The notes under the pieces: model-generated | What the model was told of the DNA's origin: nothing | The model's input: only the letters and a program-made list of their open reading frames with translations | The model's database searches: none | In this document: positions 44,632 through 52,947 of the stretch, piece by piece | Position numbering within the stretch: position 1 is the stretch's first letter | How the letters are laid out: every line of letters begins with the position of its first letter | Made by a program: the position numbers and the translations under genes | DNA from: Betaproteobacteria bacterium LSUCC0117 | Lineage (GTDB): Bacteria > Pseudomonadota > Gammaproteobacteria > Burkholderiales > Burkholderiaceae_C | NCBI GenBank assembly: GCA_030441535.1 | Contig: JAUJFZ010000006.1 | Coordinates: 124,001-188,000, forward strand | Reading direction: 5' to 3' | Length of the DNA stretch: 64,000 nucleotides

Positions 44632-46173
44632 TTAGCCTTGCGCAGCAACGCGATCGACGGTGCCGTAAAGCTTGCTCAAAGCACTGAGATAAGCCTTCGC
44701 TGAAGCGACGACGATATCAGGGTCTGCACCAACACCGTTGACGACCCGCCCGGAGTGTTGAAGGCGAACCGTGACTTCTCCTTGACTTTCTGTTGAGCCA
44801 GAGGTGATCGCATTGACGGAATAAAGCATCATTTCCGCGCCACTTTGCACGTGACTTTCAATGGCTTTCAAAGATGCATCGACCGGTCCATTACCCGTTG
44901 CGGAGCCCTTCTTTTCAACGCCTCTCGCTTGGAACACAACCGTTGCTTCAGGCTGCTCACCGGTCTCACTGTGCTGTGCCAAAGAGATCAAGCTGAACAT
45001 ATCTGCGCCAGCGGACATCCCCTCGGAGTTAACCAACGCCAAGATATCTTCATCAAAGATCTCACTCTTGCGATCAGCCAATTCCTTGAATTTGGCGAAT
45101 GCCGTGTTGACATCGGCCTCCGATTCCAAAGCGATACCTAACTCCTCGAGGCGTTGTTTGAACGCATTGCGACCGCTCAGCTTCCCGAGCACAATTTTGT
45201 TTGCACTCCAGCCCACATCTTCTGCACGCATGATTTCGTATGTATCGCGCGCCTTCAAAACGCCATCCTGATGAATTCCGGATGCGTGGGCAAATGCGTT
45301 TGCACCAACGACTGCCTTGTTGGGCTGTACCACAAAACCCGTGGTTTGACTGACCATTCTTGATGCCGGCACGATCTGACTGATGTCGATGCCCATCGCC
45401 AAGTTGAAGTAGTCCTTACGCGTTCGGACAGCCATGACCACTTCTTCTAATGAGCAATTACCGGCGCGCTCGCCCAAACCATTGATGGTGCACTCCACTT
45501 GACGTGCGCCACCGATCTGCACGCCAGCTAAGGAGTTGGCGACTGCCATACCCAAATCGTTATGGCAGTGCACCGACCAAATGGCCTTGTCGGAATTGGG
45601 CACGCGTTCACGCAGATTCTTAATGAAGTTGCCATACAACTCCGGTACAGCGTAGCCCACGGTGTCGGGAATGTTGATGGTCGTTGCGCCCTCGTCTATC
45701 ACAGCTTCGAGCACGCGACAAAGAAAATCTGGGTCGCTGCGGTAGCCGTCCTCAGGGCTGAATTCCACATCAGCAACACGATTGCGCGCAAAGCGCACGG
45801 CCCGCTTCGCCTGCTCAAACACCTCATCGGGCGACATGCGCAATTTCATCTCCATGTGCAAGGCGCTGGTAGCGATGAAGGTATGGATTCGTGAGGCATT
45901 TGCGCCCGCCAGCGCATCGGCTGCGCGGGTGATGTCGCGGTCATTGGCGCGCGCCAATGAGCAGATAACGGAGTCCTTCACAGCATCTGCAATGGCCTTC
46001 ACGGCTTCAAAATCACCGTTTGAGCTGGCAGCGAAACCCGCCTCGATCACATCGACCTTGAGCCGCTCCAATTGACGTGCGATCCGCAGCTTTTCATCGC
46101 GGGTCATGGAAGCCCCGGGGGACTGCTCGCCATCGCGAAGGGTGGTGTCAAAAATTACAAGCTTGTCGGTCAT
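44632..46173 (-). CDS. leuA: 2-isopropylmalate synthase
   Basis: LeuA condenses 2-oxoisovalerate and acetyl-CoA, the first step of leucine synthesis. The 513-residue protein has FDTTLRDGEQSPGA (metal/substrate site, about 8-21), SVHCHNDLGMAVANS (HxH-type motif, about 200) and a C-terminal regulatory LeuA dimer domain (about 370-513). ATG 46173 with GGAGAG upstream gives the family start; a longer in-frame extension runs through the attenuator and is not coding. Leucine feedback and attenuation (46232-46345) should both act. Confidence 0.97.
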   Translation of the reverse strand: MTDKLVIFDTTLRDGEQSPGASMTRDEKLRIARQLERLKVDVIEAGFAASSNGDFEAVKAIADAVKDSVICSLARANDRDITRAADALAGANASRIHTFIATSALHMEMKLRMSPDEVFEQAKRAVRFARNRVADVEFSPEDGYRSDPDFLCRVLEAVIDEGATTINIPDTVGYAVPELYGNFIKNLRERVPNSDKAIWSVHCHNDLGMAVANSLAGVQIGGARQVECTINGLGERAGNCSLEEVVMAVRTRKDYFNLAMGIDISQIVPASRMVSQTTGFVVQPNKAVVGANAFAHASGIHQDGVLKARDTYEIMRAEDVGWSANKIVLGKLSGRNAFKQRLEELGIALESEADVNTAFAKFKELADRKSEIFDEDILALVNSEGMSAGADMFSLISLAQHSETGEQPEATVVFQARGVEKKGSATGNGPVDASLKAIESHVQSGAEMMLYSVNAITSGSTESQGEVTVRLQHSGRVVNGVGADPDIVVASAKAYLSALSKLYGTVDRVAAQG

Positions 46174-46231
46174 GTCGCTCTCCGAAGTAAAAACAGTGAA
46201 TGCGCAGTGTGGATTCTTATTCAGCAGCACC

Positions 46232-46267
46232 AAAGAAAACGGCCCGCTGCGCTGGCAAACGGGCCGT
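46232..46267 (-). terminator. Attenuator terminator of leuA
   Basis: ACGGCCCG pairs with CGGGCCGT (8 bp) and is followed by TTTTCTTT, 59 bases before the leuA start. It lies between the leader peptide stop and leuA. ACGGGC within leader codons 14-16 can pair with GCCCGT in the first arm, forming an alternative structure. Confidence 0.85.
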
Positions 46268-46288
46268 AGTCTGGTTAAAGCGCGCGCG

Positions 46289-46345
46289 CTACCAACTCCG
46301 CCCGTGGGACGATAGGGATAGTAGGGCTAGCACTGCTTTAGTCAT
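46289..46345 (-). CDS. leuL: leuA leader peptide (attenuation)
   Basis: An 18-codon frame, MTKAVLALLSLSSHGRSW, then TAG, 115 bases ahead of leuA and just before the attenuator terminator. All four leucines are the rare codon CTA (codons 6, 8, 9, 11), where the surrounding genes favour CTG, CTC and TTG. Stalling at CTA when leucine is scarce would leave codons 14-16 free to pair with the terminator arm, allowing readthrough. There is no clear ribosome-binding site; the possible promoter places the transcription start at or next to the ATG, so the leader mRNA may be leaderless. Confidence 0.85.
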   Translation of the reverse strand: MTKAVLALLSLSSHGRSW

Positions 46346-46352
46346 GTTTAAA

Positions 46353-46379
46353 AATGTACCACAAAACGCCAGGCGTCAA
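46353..46379 (-). promoter_or_regulatory. Possible leuA promoter
   Basis: TTGACG at 46379-46374, then TACATT at 46358-46353 with a 15-base spacer (or CATTTT with 17). The start would fall 5-8 bases downstream, at the ATG of the leader. The spacing is imperfect, so this is a weak call. Confidence 0.45.
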
Positions 46380-46413
46380 TACGCAGCTTGTCGCATGGGT
46401 ATCTGCCAGTGTC

Positions 46414-47211
46414 TCAATCGTGCAACCCAGCCTCGTCTGGCTCCTCTGTTGAGGTGCTGATCAGGCTGGTCTGAATACCCTTGGCACGGCGCCAAATATA
46501 CAACCCGTAACCCGAGAGTCCGTAGAGAATAAAGCCGCCGAATAAAACGGTGGGAGGGTGAATGTTGATGACCGCAATCCCTAGAGCGAGCAGAATCATG
46601 ACGGCGAACGGCACGCTCTTTTTCATGCGGACATCTTTGAAACTATAAAAGGGAACGTTTGTCACCATGGTGAGTCCCGCGTAAAGCGTCAATCCAAAAG
46701 TGGCCCAAGCCAAGTAGGGGGTTTCAAAACCGGTGTCAACCACAACCCAGATGAAACCAGCCACCAACGCCGCCGCCGCGGGCGATGGTAAACCTTGAAA
46801 ATAACGTTTGTCGACGACCGCTGTATTCACATTGAAGCGAGCCAAACGCAGGGCTGCGCTGGAAACATAAACAAATGCGGCGATCCATCCCCAGCGCCCC
46901 AAGTCGCGCAGCACCCATTCATAGGCAATCAACGCTGGCGCGGCACCGAACGACACCATGTCACTCAGTGAGTCCATTTGCTCGCCGAATGCGCTTTGTG
47001 TGTTGGTGAGACGGGCCACACGGCCATCAAGGCTGTCGAGCACCATGGCTGCAAAAATGCCAATCGTGGCCAAATCGAAGCGGCCATTCATCGACATGAC
47101 GATCGCGTAAAACCCACCAAAGAGAGCCGCCAGCGTAATCAGGTTGGGCAAAACATAAATGCCTTTATGTCGCGGCGTTGGCGTGGGATCAGGGGATGCA
47201 GAGGTAGTCAT
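46414..47211 (-). CDS. pssA: CDP-diacylglycerol-serine O-phosphatidyltransferase
   Basis: PssA makes phosphatidylserine, precursor of phosphatidylethanolamine. The 265-residue integral membrane protein has the CDP-alcohol phosphatidyltransferase motif in DSLDGRVARLTNTQS, continued by FGEQMDSLSDMVSF (D-x2-DG-x2-AR-x8-G-x3-D-x3-D, about residues 60-85), and about six to eight membrane helices. It is the integral type, not the soluble E. coli type. Its position between ilvC and leuA is conserved in Burkholderiales although functionally unrelated. Confidence 0.93.
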   Translation of the reverse strand: MTTSASPDPTPTPRHKGIYVLPNLITLAALFGGFYAIVMSMNGRFDLATIGIFAAMVLDSLDGRVARLTNTQSAFGEQMDSLSDMVSFGAAPALIAYEWVLRDLGRWGWIAAFVYVSSAALRLARFNVNTAVVDKRYFQGLPSPAAAALVAGFIWVVVDTGFETPYLAWATFGLTLYAGLTMVTNVPFYSFKDVRMKKSVPFAVMILLALGIAVINIHPPTVLFGGFILYGLSGYGLYIWRRAKGIQTSLISTSTEEPDEAGLHD

Positions 47212-47283
47212 AAGCTCTTTTTATTCAATGCCCTACAGTTTAGTTGAATCAAGCCCAAACACCAGCGAACCCCATCAGAAACG

Positions 47284-47309
47284 ACAAAAGCCACCGAAGT
47301 GGCTTTTGT
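47284..47309 (-). terminator. Terminator-like hairpin after ilvC
   Basis: A perfect 11-bp stem ACAAAAGCCAC / GTGGCTTTTGT with a CGAA/TTCG tetraloop. The T run lies within the stem rather than after it, so termination may be partial. It starts 20 bases after the ilvC stop. Confidence 0.65.
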
Positions 47310-47328
47310 GCGGGGCCTCTAAGAGGGT

Positions 47329-48345
47329 TTAGTTACGGGTCTGATCCACCAACTTGTTCTTAGCAATCCAAGGCATCATGGCGCGCAACTGTGCACCAAC
47401 GACTTCGATCTGGTGATCGGCCGTATTACGACGACGGGCAGTCATGCTTGGGTAGTTCAAGCGGCCTTCTTGAATGAACATCTTGGCGTATTCACCGTCC
47501 TGTATGCGCTTCAACGCCGCACGCATGGCTTTACGAGACTCTTCGTTGATCACCTCAGGGCCTGTCACGTACTCACCGAACTCGGCGTTGTTGGAGATCG
47601 AGTAGTTCATGTTGGCGATACCGCCTTCGTAGATCAAGTCAACGATCAACTTCAATTCGTGCAAGCACTCGAAGTAAGCCATTTCGGGCGCGTAACCCGC
47701 TTCAACCAAGGTTTCATAACCCATCTTGATCAGCTCAACCGCACCGCCACACAAAACGGCCTGCTCGCCGAACAGGTCAGTTTCAGTTTCTTCTTTGAAG
47801 TTGGTTTCGATGATGCCGGCCTTGCCACCACCGTTTGCCATCGCATAGCTCAAGGCCAACTCGCGGGCTTTGCCAGACTGGTCCTGATGGATTGCAACCA
47901 AGTGGGGCACGCCACCACCTTGGGTGTATGTGTTGCGCACGGTGTGGCCAGGGGCCTTTGGCGCGACCATCCAAACGTCCAGATCTGCACGAGGCACCAC
48001 CTGGTTGTAGTGCACGTTAAAGCCGTGCGCGAATGCCAGTGAAGCACCCTTCTTGATGTTGGGTTCAACGTTGTTGCGGTAGACGTCGCCGATTTGTTCA
48101 TCGGGCAACAAAATCATGACCACGTCGCCTGCAGCCACGGCGTCATTGACTTCCATCACGGTTAATCCGGCTTTCCCGACTTTGTCCCATGAAGCGCCGC
48201 CTTTACGCAAACCAACGACGACCTTCACACCGCTGTCGTTCAAGTTTTGAGCGTGCGCGTGACCCTGGCTACCGTAGCCGATGATGGCAACTGTCTTGCC
48301 TTTGATCAGGCTCAAGTCGCAGTCTTTGTCGTAAAACACTTTCAT
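47329..48345 (-). CDS. ilvC: Ketol-acid reductoisomerase (NADP+)
   Basis: IlvC isomerises and reduces acetolactate in valine and isoleucine synthesis. The 338-residue length is the short class I form. The NADP-binding motif AIIGYGSQGHAHAQNLNDSG is at about residues 20-39, the metal-binding region includes ETDLFGEQAVLCGG near 195 and FECLHELKLIVDLIYEGG near 225. It follows ilvI and ilvH on the same strand, with 80 bases before it. Confidence 0.97.
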   Translation of the reverse strand: MKVFYDKDCDLSLIKGKTVAIIGYGSQGHAHAQNLNDSGVKVVVGLRKGGASWDKVGKAGLTVMEVNDAVAAGDVVMILLPDEQIGDVYRNNVEPNIKKGASLAFAHGFNVHYNQVVPRADLDVWMVAPKAPGHTVRNTYTQGGGVPHLVAIHQDQSGKARELALSYAMANGGGKAGIIETNFKEETETDLFGEQAVLCGGAVELIKMGYETLVEAGYAPEMAYFECLHELKLIVDLIYEGGIANMNYSISNNAEFGEYVTGPEVINEESRKAMRAALKRIQDGEYAKMFIQEGRLNYPSMTARRRNTADHQIEVVGAQLRAMMPWIAKNKLVDQTRN

Positions 48346-48425
48346 GATGGGAAGTCCTCTGTAAAAAATCGAACAATCGATAAGTTTAAAGCCAACGGCG
48401 GTTCTCCCGGCCGTTGGTGTGTCGT

Positions 48426-48917
48426 TTAGGTGCGCAATATTCTCTCACCACGGCCGATACCACAGGCACCGGTGCGCACCGTTTCCAAAATTGATGTCGG
48501 ATCAAGCGCTTGCAAAAACGCGTCGTTTTTCGCTTGATCGCCCGTCAACTCAAGGGTGTAACTGCGGTCAGTTACGTCGATGATGCGACCACGGAAAATA
48601 TCCGCCATCCGCTTCATTTCCTCGCGCTCCTTGCCAACCGCTCTAACTTTAACCAGCATCAACTCGCGCTCGGTGTAGGCGCCTTCTGTGAGGTCGACGA
48701 CTTTAACCACTTCGATCAATCGGTTGAGGTGCTTGGTAATTTGCTCAATCACGTCATCTGAACCATTGGTTTGAATGGTCATGCGTGACAAGCTGGGATC
48801 TTCTGTGGGCGCAACAGTCAGTGACTCGATGTTGTAGCCACGGGCTGAAAACAGGCCTACAACCCGCGACAGCGCGCCAGGTTCGTTCTCAAGGAGAACA
48901 GCAATAATGTGTTTCAT
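48426..48917 (-). CDS. ilvH: Acetolactate synthase, small regulatory subunit
   Basis: IlvH binds valine and gives feedback control to acetolactate synthase. The 163-residue protein has an N-terminal ACT domain with KHIIAVLLENEPGALSRVVG and GYNIESLTV, and a C-terminal domain with LVKVRAVGKEREE. It lies between ilvI and ilvC on the same strand, 119 bases after ilvI. Confidence 0.95.
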   Translation of the reverse strand: MKHIIAVLLENEPGALSRVVGLFSARGYNIESLTVAPTEDPSLSRMTIQTNGSDDVIEQITKHLNRLIEVVKVVDLTEGAYTERELMLVKVRAVGKEREEMKRMADIFRGRIIDVTDRSYTLELTGDQAKNDAFLQALDPTSILETVRTGACGIGRGERILRT

Positions 48918-49036
48918 CTAACAAGTCCTCTTTTCGCCGCCCTCCCCCAAGCACGGTAATGCTTGAGCTCGACGGACAATAGATTCTTTAAAAAGGGGTG
49001 CGCACGAAGCGCACCCGCGCTGAGCGCTCGGGGCGC

Positions 49037-50815
49037 TTACAGGTCCTCAGAGCCCAAAAGCATCTCAGTGATGCCCTTACCCGCCTGGACCATTGGGAAC
49101 ACGTTCTCAGTGGGATCGGTACGGAAGTCGATAAACACCGTGCGATCTTTGAGCTTGCGTGCCTCGTGCAGCGCACCCTCGACGTCTTGTGGACGTTCGA
49201 TCAGCATGCCAACGTGCCCATAAGACTCCGCCAGTTTGACAAAGTTGGGCAATGCATCCATGTAGCTGCTGCTGTAGCGACCGGCGTACTCCACCTCTTG
49301 CCACTGGCGAACCATTCCCAAGTAACGGTTGTTCAGGGACAGCACTTTGATGGGCGTGTTGTACTGCAAGCACGTGGAGAGCTCTTGGATACACATCTGC
49401 ACCGAACCCTCGCCCGTCACGCAGAATACTTCCGATTCGGGCTTAGCCAGTTTGATACCCATGGCGTAAGGAATCCCCACACCCATGGTGCCCAAACCAC
49501 CCGAGTTGATCCAGCGGCGCGGTTTGTCAAAACCATAGTACTGGGCAGCCCACATTTGGTGCTGACCCACGTCAGAGGTGACGTACGCATCCGCATCCTT
49601 GGTCATCTCCCACAACGTTTGAATCACTTTTTGGGGCTTGATGACGTCTTGATTCTTGTCGTCGTAAGCCAGGCAGTTACGTGCGCGCCAGCCCTCGATG
49701 GCGGTCCACCACGCATCCAAGTCTTTGGGGTCAGCACGCTGGGATGACTCTTTGATCATGTTGATCAATTCACGCAACACGTCTTTACAGTCCCCCACGA
49801 TCGGGATGTCGACCTTCACACGCTTGGAGATACTGCTGGGATCAACGTCAACGTGAATGATCTTGCGTTCGTTTTGCGCAAAGTGCTTGGGGTTACCAAT
49901 CACGCGATCGTCAAACCGCGCGCCAACCGCCAACAGCACGTCGCAGTTCTGCATCGTGTTATTGGCTTCGATCGTGCCGTGCATGCCCAACATACCCAAG
50001 AAGCGCTTGTCGCTCGCGGGGAATGCACCCAAACCCATTAAGGTGTTGGTCACGGGGTAACCCAGCAGGTCAACCAACTCGCGCAGCTCAGGCACGGCGT
50101 CCGCCATGAGCACGCCACCACCAGTATAGATATAGGGACGCTTGGCACTCAGCAGCAGCTGGAGCGCTTTACGAATTTGACCGCCATGCCCCTTGCGTAC
50201 TGGGTTGTACGAGCGCATTTCGACCTGCTCAGGGTAGCCGGTGTATGGGATGCGCTTAAAGGAAACGTCTTTTGGAATATCGACCACCACCGGTCCGGGA
50301 CGACCTGAGCGGGCAATGTGGAAAGCCTTCTTCATGGTCATGGCAAGCTCTGCCACGTCTTTCACCAAGAAGTTGTGTTTGACGATTGGCCGTGTGATAC
50401 CTACCGTGTCGCATTCTTGGAAGGCGTCCAAACCGATGGCCGCCGTGGGCACTTGGCCCGTGACGATCACCATCGGGATGCTGTCCATGTAGGCGGTTGC
50501 GATACCTGTCACGGCGTTCGTTACACCGGGACCACTGGTCACAAGTGCCACGCCCACTTCGCCCGTCGCACGGGCAAATCCGTCGGCTGCGTGGACCGCT
50601 GCCTGTTCGTGGCGAACGAGCACATGCTGGATGGTATCTTGCTTGTAAAGCGCGTCGTAGATGTACAGGACCGCGCCACCAGGGTAACCCCAGATTTGCT
50701 TGACACCTTCGGCTTGTAATGCTTTGACGAGGATTTCCGCACCCATTAATTCAGGTGCGTCTGCGGCCGATGCAGCCAATGAGGCAGAGGCGTTCTCTGC
50801 AGTTGTAATTTTCAT
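49037..50815 (-). CDS. ilvI: Acetolactate synthase, large catalytic subunit
   Basis: The catalytic subunit joins two pyruvates (or pyruvate and 2-oxobutyrate) using thiamine diphosphate, FAD and Mg2+. The 592-residue protein has EGVKQIWGYPGGAVLYIYDA near residue 36, the catalytic glutamate in VRHEQAAVHAADG (about 70), and the ThDP-binding GEGSVQMCIQELST near 475. AAAGG lies 7 bases before the ATG 50815. The gene could equally be called ilvB; a branched-chain-rich frame lies in its leader (50904-50984). Confidence 0.95.
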   Translation of the reverse strand: MKITTAENASASLAASAADAPELMGAEILVKALQAEGVKQIWGYPGGAVLYIYDALYKQDTIQHVLVRHEQAAVHAADGFARATGEVGVALVTSGPGVTNAVTGIATAYMDSIPMVIVTGQVPTAAIGLDAFQECDTVGITRPIVKHNFLVKDVAELAMTMKKAFHIARSGRPGPVVVDIPKDVSFKRIPYTGYPEQVEMRSYNPVRKGHGGQIRKALQLLLSAKRPYIYTGGGVLMADAVPELRELVDLLGYPVTNTLMGLGAFPASDKRFLGMLGMHGTIEANNTMQNCDVLLAVGARFDDRVIGNPKHFAQNERKIIHVDVDPSSISKRVKVDIPIVGDCKDVLRELINMIKESSQRADPKDLDAWWTAIEGWRARNCLAYDDKNQDVIKPQKVIQTLWEMTKDADAYVTSDVGQHQMWAAQYYGFDKPRRWINSGGLGTMGVGIPYAMGIKLAKPESEVFCVTGEGSVQMCIQELSTCLQYNTPIKVLSLNNRYLGMVRQWQEVEYAGRYSSSYMDALPNFVKLAESYGHVGMLIERPQDVEGALHEARKLKDRTVFIDFRTDPTENVFPMVQAGKGITEMLLGSEDL

Positions 50816-50842
50816 GATGAACCTTTGAGATTTTCTCTAACG

Positions 50843-50984
50843 AAAAACCGTGGGTGCCACTTCCGAAATTCTTTTGGAATCAGGTCATGACTTGAGACAA
50901 CAGTCATTGGGCGGCATTTGTATAGACCACCACGGCTGTTATCCGTTTGCGGGTAATCAGTGCAACCAGAATTATTACATCAAT
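50843..50984 (-). promoter_or_regulatory. Possible ilvI leader and attenuator region
   Basis: On the minus strand the frame 50984-50904 encodes 12 Ile, Val and Leu among 26 codons, including three Val in a row, and ends in TGA. It contains no ATG, GTG or TTG near its beginning, so translation would need ATT or CTG. CCGTGG (50935-50930) in the Val codons is complementary to CCACGG (50853-50848), which five T follow. The layout resembles an attenuator but is unproven. Confidence 0.4.
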
Positions 50985-51053
50985 TTACGCGGTTTACGGG
51001 GATACCCGTAGTTGCCAATTAAAAAGCGTGCGACTAATGCGACAATTCGCCCC

Positions 51054-51554
51054 ATGGATACCGAAATCCCCCTCCCCAGCCTGAGACGGCGCATGGCCGC
51101 GTGGCTCTATGAAGGCATGCTGCTATTCGGCGTGGTTTTTGTGATCAGCTACGTCTTCAGTGTGCTCACGAATACCCGCCACGCGCTCGACCACCGCATG
51201 GCCCAACAATTTACCGTTTTTTTGGGTTTGGCGGTTTATTTCATCTGGCAATGGCGCCGGAGTGGCCAAACATTGGCAATGAAGACTTGGCACATCAAAC
51301 TGGTCGCAGCCGATGGTCGCTCCCCGCTGGCCCTGAGCCAGGCGGTGATCCGGTACCTCATCAGCTACATCTGGTTCGTACCAGGGCTTGCAGTGGCAAA
51401 GGCTTTCGAGTTGGGTACCGCTGCAACGGTTTGGACCGTCATTGCGTGGGTGGTCATTTGGGCGCTACTCAGCAAACTAAACCCTACCAAGCAGTTCCTA
51501 CATGATCGAGTGGCCAAAACGGCCTTGATCAGCGTAGCCCCTGTCCGCCAATAA
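51054..51554 (+). CDS. RDD family membrane protein
   Basis: A 166-residue protein with the RDD domain. It begins PSLRRRMAAWLYEGMLLFGV (an R-x-x-A-x-x-[VIY]-D/E type start, but with Glu in place of the second Asp), and has about three or four membrane helices. RDD proteins are thought to be small ion transporters or membrane anchors; a function is not known here. The start is ATG 51054, with ORF extensions upstream not conserved. dgkA starts 2 bases after its stop. Confidence 0.83.
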   Translation: MDTEIPLPSLRRRMAAWLYEGMLLFGVVFVISYVFSVLTNTRHALDHRMAQQFTVFLGLAVYFIWQWRRSGQTLAMKTWHIKLVAADGRSPLALSQAVIRYLISYIWFVPGLAVAKAFELGTAATVWTVIAWVVIWALLSKLNPTKQFLHDRVAKTALISVAPVRQ

Positions 51555-51556
51555 CC

Positions 51557-51934
51557 ATGCATACGCAACACACCAAACCAGCTCGCGGCATCAGGCGCGT
51601 GGTGAATGCTTTCGGCTATTCCGTTGAGGGATTGAAAGCTGGTCTCACCGAGCCCGCATTCTTGGAAGAGTCCTTATTAGCTTCCATCATGATCCCGGCA
51701 GCTTTCTGGTTGGGACAGGGTTGGGTTGAGGTGAGTTTGCTGATTTCAGTTGTTATTTTGGTTTTGGTGGCCGAGCTCCTCAACACCGGTATCGAGGCTG
51801 CGATCGACCACATCAGCCTTGAGCGTCACCCTCTCGCCAAGCGCGCCAAAGACGTCGGAAGTGCCGCTGTCATGTTGGCGCTGCTGTTGTGCGGCGGCGT
51901 ATGGCTGGCCGCCCTCATTAATCGCTTTGCTTAA
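51557..51934 (+). CDS. dgkA: Diacylglycerol kinase
   Basis: DgkA phosphorylates diacylglycerol made when membrane-derived glycans are built, returning it to phospholipid synthesis. The 125-residue protein has three membrane helices and the family core ELLNTGIEAAIDHISLERH (about 72-90), which contains the catalytic Glu. It is directly downstream of the RDD gene and 7 bases before the LOG gene. Confidence 0.94.
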   Translation: MHTQHTKPARGIRRVVNAFGYSVEGLKAGLTEPAFLEESLLASIMIPAAFWLGQGWVEVSLLISVVILVLVAELLNTGIEAAIDHISLERHPLAKRAKDVGSAAVMLALLLCGGVWLAALINRFA

Positions 51935-51941
51935 TTTGTCC

Positions 51942-52538
51942 ATGACCACGCCCGCATCAAACAGTTCCCATTTCTCAGTTGCGGTTTATTGCGGCTCGCG
52001 CGATGGTGATAACCCCGCGTTTTTGGAGGCAGCAGTCCAGACTGGGCACTGGATCGGTGCGCATGGCGGGCAACTCGTCTACGGCGGTGGTAACTCGGGC
52101 TTGATGGGATACACCGCGAGAGCCTGCCAAGCCGCGGGGGGTCGGGTACTCGGCGTCATGCCGCAGGCCTTGGTTGATCGCGAGGTTGCTAACCTCGACT
52201 GCGATGAATTGATCGTGGTGCAAACCATGCACGAGCGCAAGCAAATCATGGCTGAGCGCGCGGATGCATTCGTAGCGCTACCCGGCGGCATCGGCACGTT
52301 CGAAGAGTTTTTTGAAATCTGGACTTGGCGCCAACTCGGTTATCACAACAAACCGGTCGGTCTGCTGAACGTTGCTGGGTATTACGACACCCTGCTGTCT
52401 TTCGTGGGTCAAGCGGTCCAACACCGCTTCATGGACGATCGGCAGATGGGATTATTCGAAGTCACCGACGAGGTGTCAGTGCTACTACCCAGCTTAGTCT
52501 CACAAGCTGGGTTCTCTGAGGTTTTTGGGACCTATTGA
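51942..52538 (+). CDS. LOG family protein (nucleotide 5'-monophosphate phosphoribohydrolase type)
   Basis: A 198-residue TIGR00730/LOG protein. The signature PGGIGTFEEFFE with GGGNSGLMG earlier forms the nucleotide site. Relatives hydrolyse cytokinin riboside monophosphates or other purine/pyrimidine monophosphates; E. coli PpnN is a larger relative. The start is ATG 51942; an upstream extension overlaps dgkA. Substrate is unknown here. It ends 3 bases before the convergent P-II gene. Confidence 0.88.
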   Translation: MTTPASNSSHFSVAVYCGSRDGDNPAFLEAAVQTGHWIGAHGGQLVYGGGNSGLMGYTARACQAAGGRVLGVMPQALVDREVANLDCDELIVVQTMHERKQIMAERADAFVALPGGIGTFEEFFEIWTWRQLGYHNKPVGLLNVAGYYDTLLSFVGQAVQHRFMDDRQMGLFEVTDEVSVLLPSLVSQAGFSEVFGTY

Positions 52539-52541
52539 CGC

Positions 52542-52880
52542 TCAGATCGCGCTTTCGTCCTCTTCACCTGTTCGGATACGGACGACGCGCTCCACCGGCG
52601 TGACAAAAATTTTACCGTCACCGATTTTGCCCGTACGAGCCGCCGTGACGATGGCATCAACGCAACGGTCAACGTCCATCGAATTCACAACAACCTCCAC
52701 CTTCACCTTCGGTAAGAAATCGACCACATACTCAGCGCCACGGTACAGCTCGGTGTGTCCCTTTTGACGGCCGAAGCCTTTGACTTCAGTCACAGTCAGG
52801 CCCGTCACGCCCTGCTCTGCCAACGCTTCGCGAACCTCTTCCAATTTAAAGGGTTTGATCACGGCGGTAATTTGTTTCAC
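52542..52880 (-). CDS. glnB: Nitrogen regulatory protein P-II
   Basis: P-II is a trimeric sensor of 2-oxoglutarate and ATP/ADP that adjusts nitrogen enzymes. I chose the GTG at 52880, with AAGGAGCC upstream, which gives the standard 112 residues. The T-loop carries the uridylylation site Tyr51 in RGAEYVVDF, and KIGDGKIFVTPVE forms the C-terminal ATP site. GlnB versus GlnK cannot be settled; the absence of amtB and the neighbouring nadE support GlnB. It diverges from an asparaginase gene, a fitting nitrogen context. Confidence 0.92.
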   Translation of the reverse strand: MKQITAVIKPFKLEEVREALAEQGVTGLTVTEVKGFGRQKGHTELYRGAEYVVDFLPKVKVEVVVNSMDVDRCVDAIVTAARTGKIGDGKIFVTPVERVVRIRTGEEDESAI

Positions 52881-52947
52881 GGTGGCTCCTTGAATGCACA
52901 ATCTATAGTCACATTATGCCCATTTGCTGACCAAGAAATCGATACCC

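Noticed and set aside
46174..46233. N-terminal extension of leuA by 20 residues
   Set aside because: It runs to the end of the attenuator terminator and has no ribosome-binding site; the ATG at 46173 has a good one.
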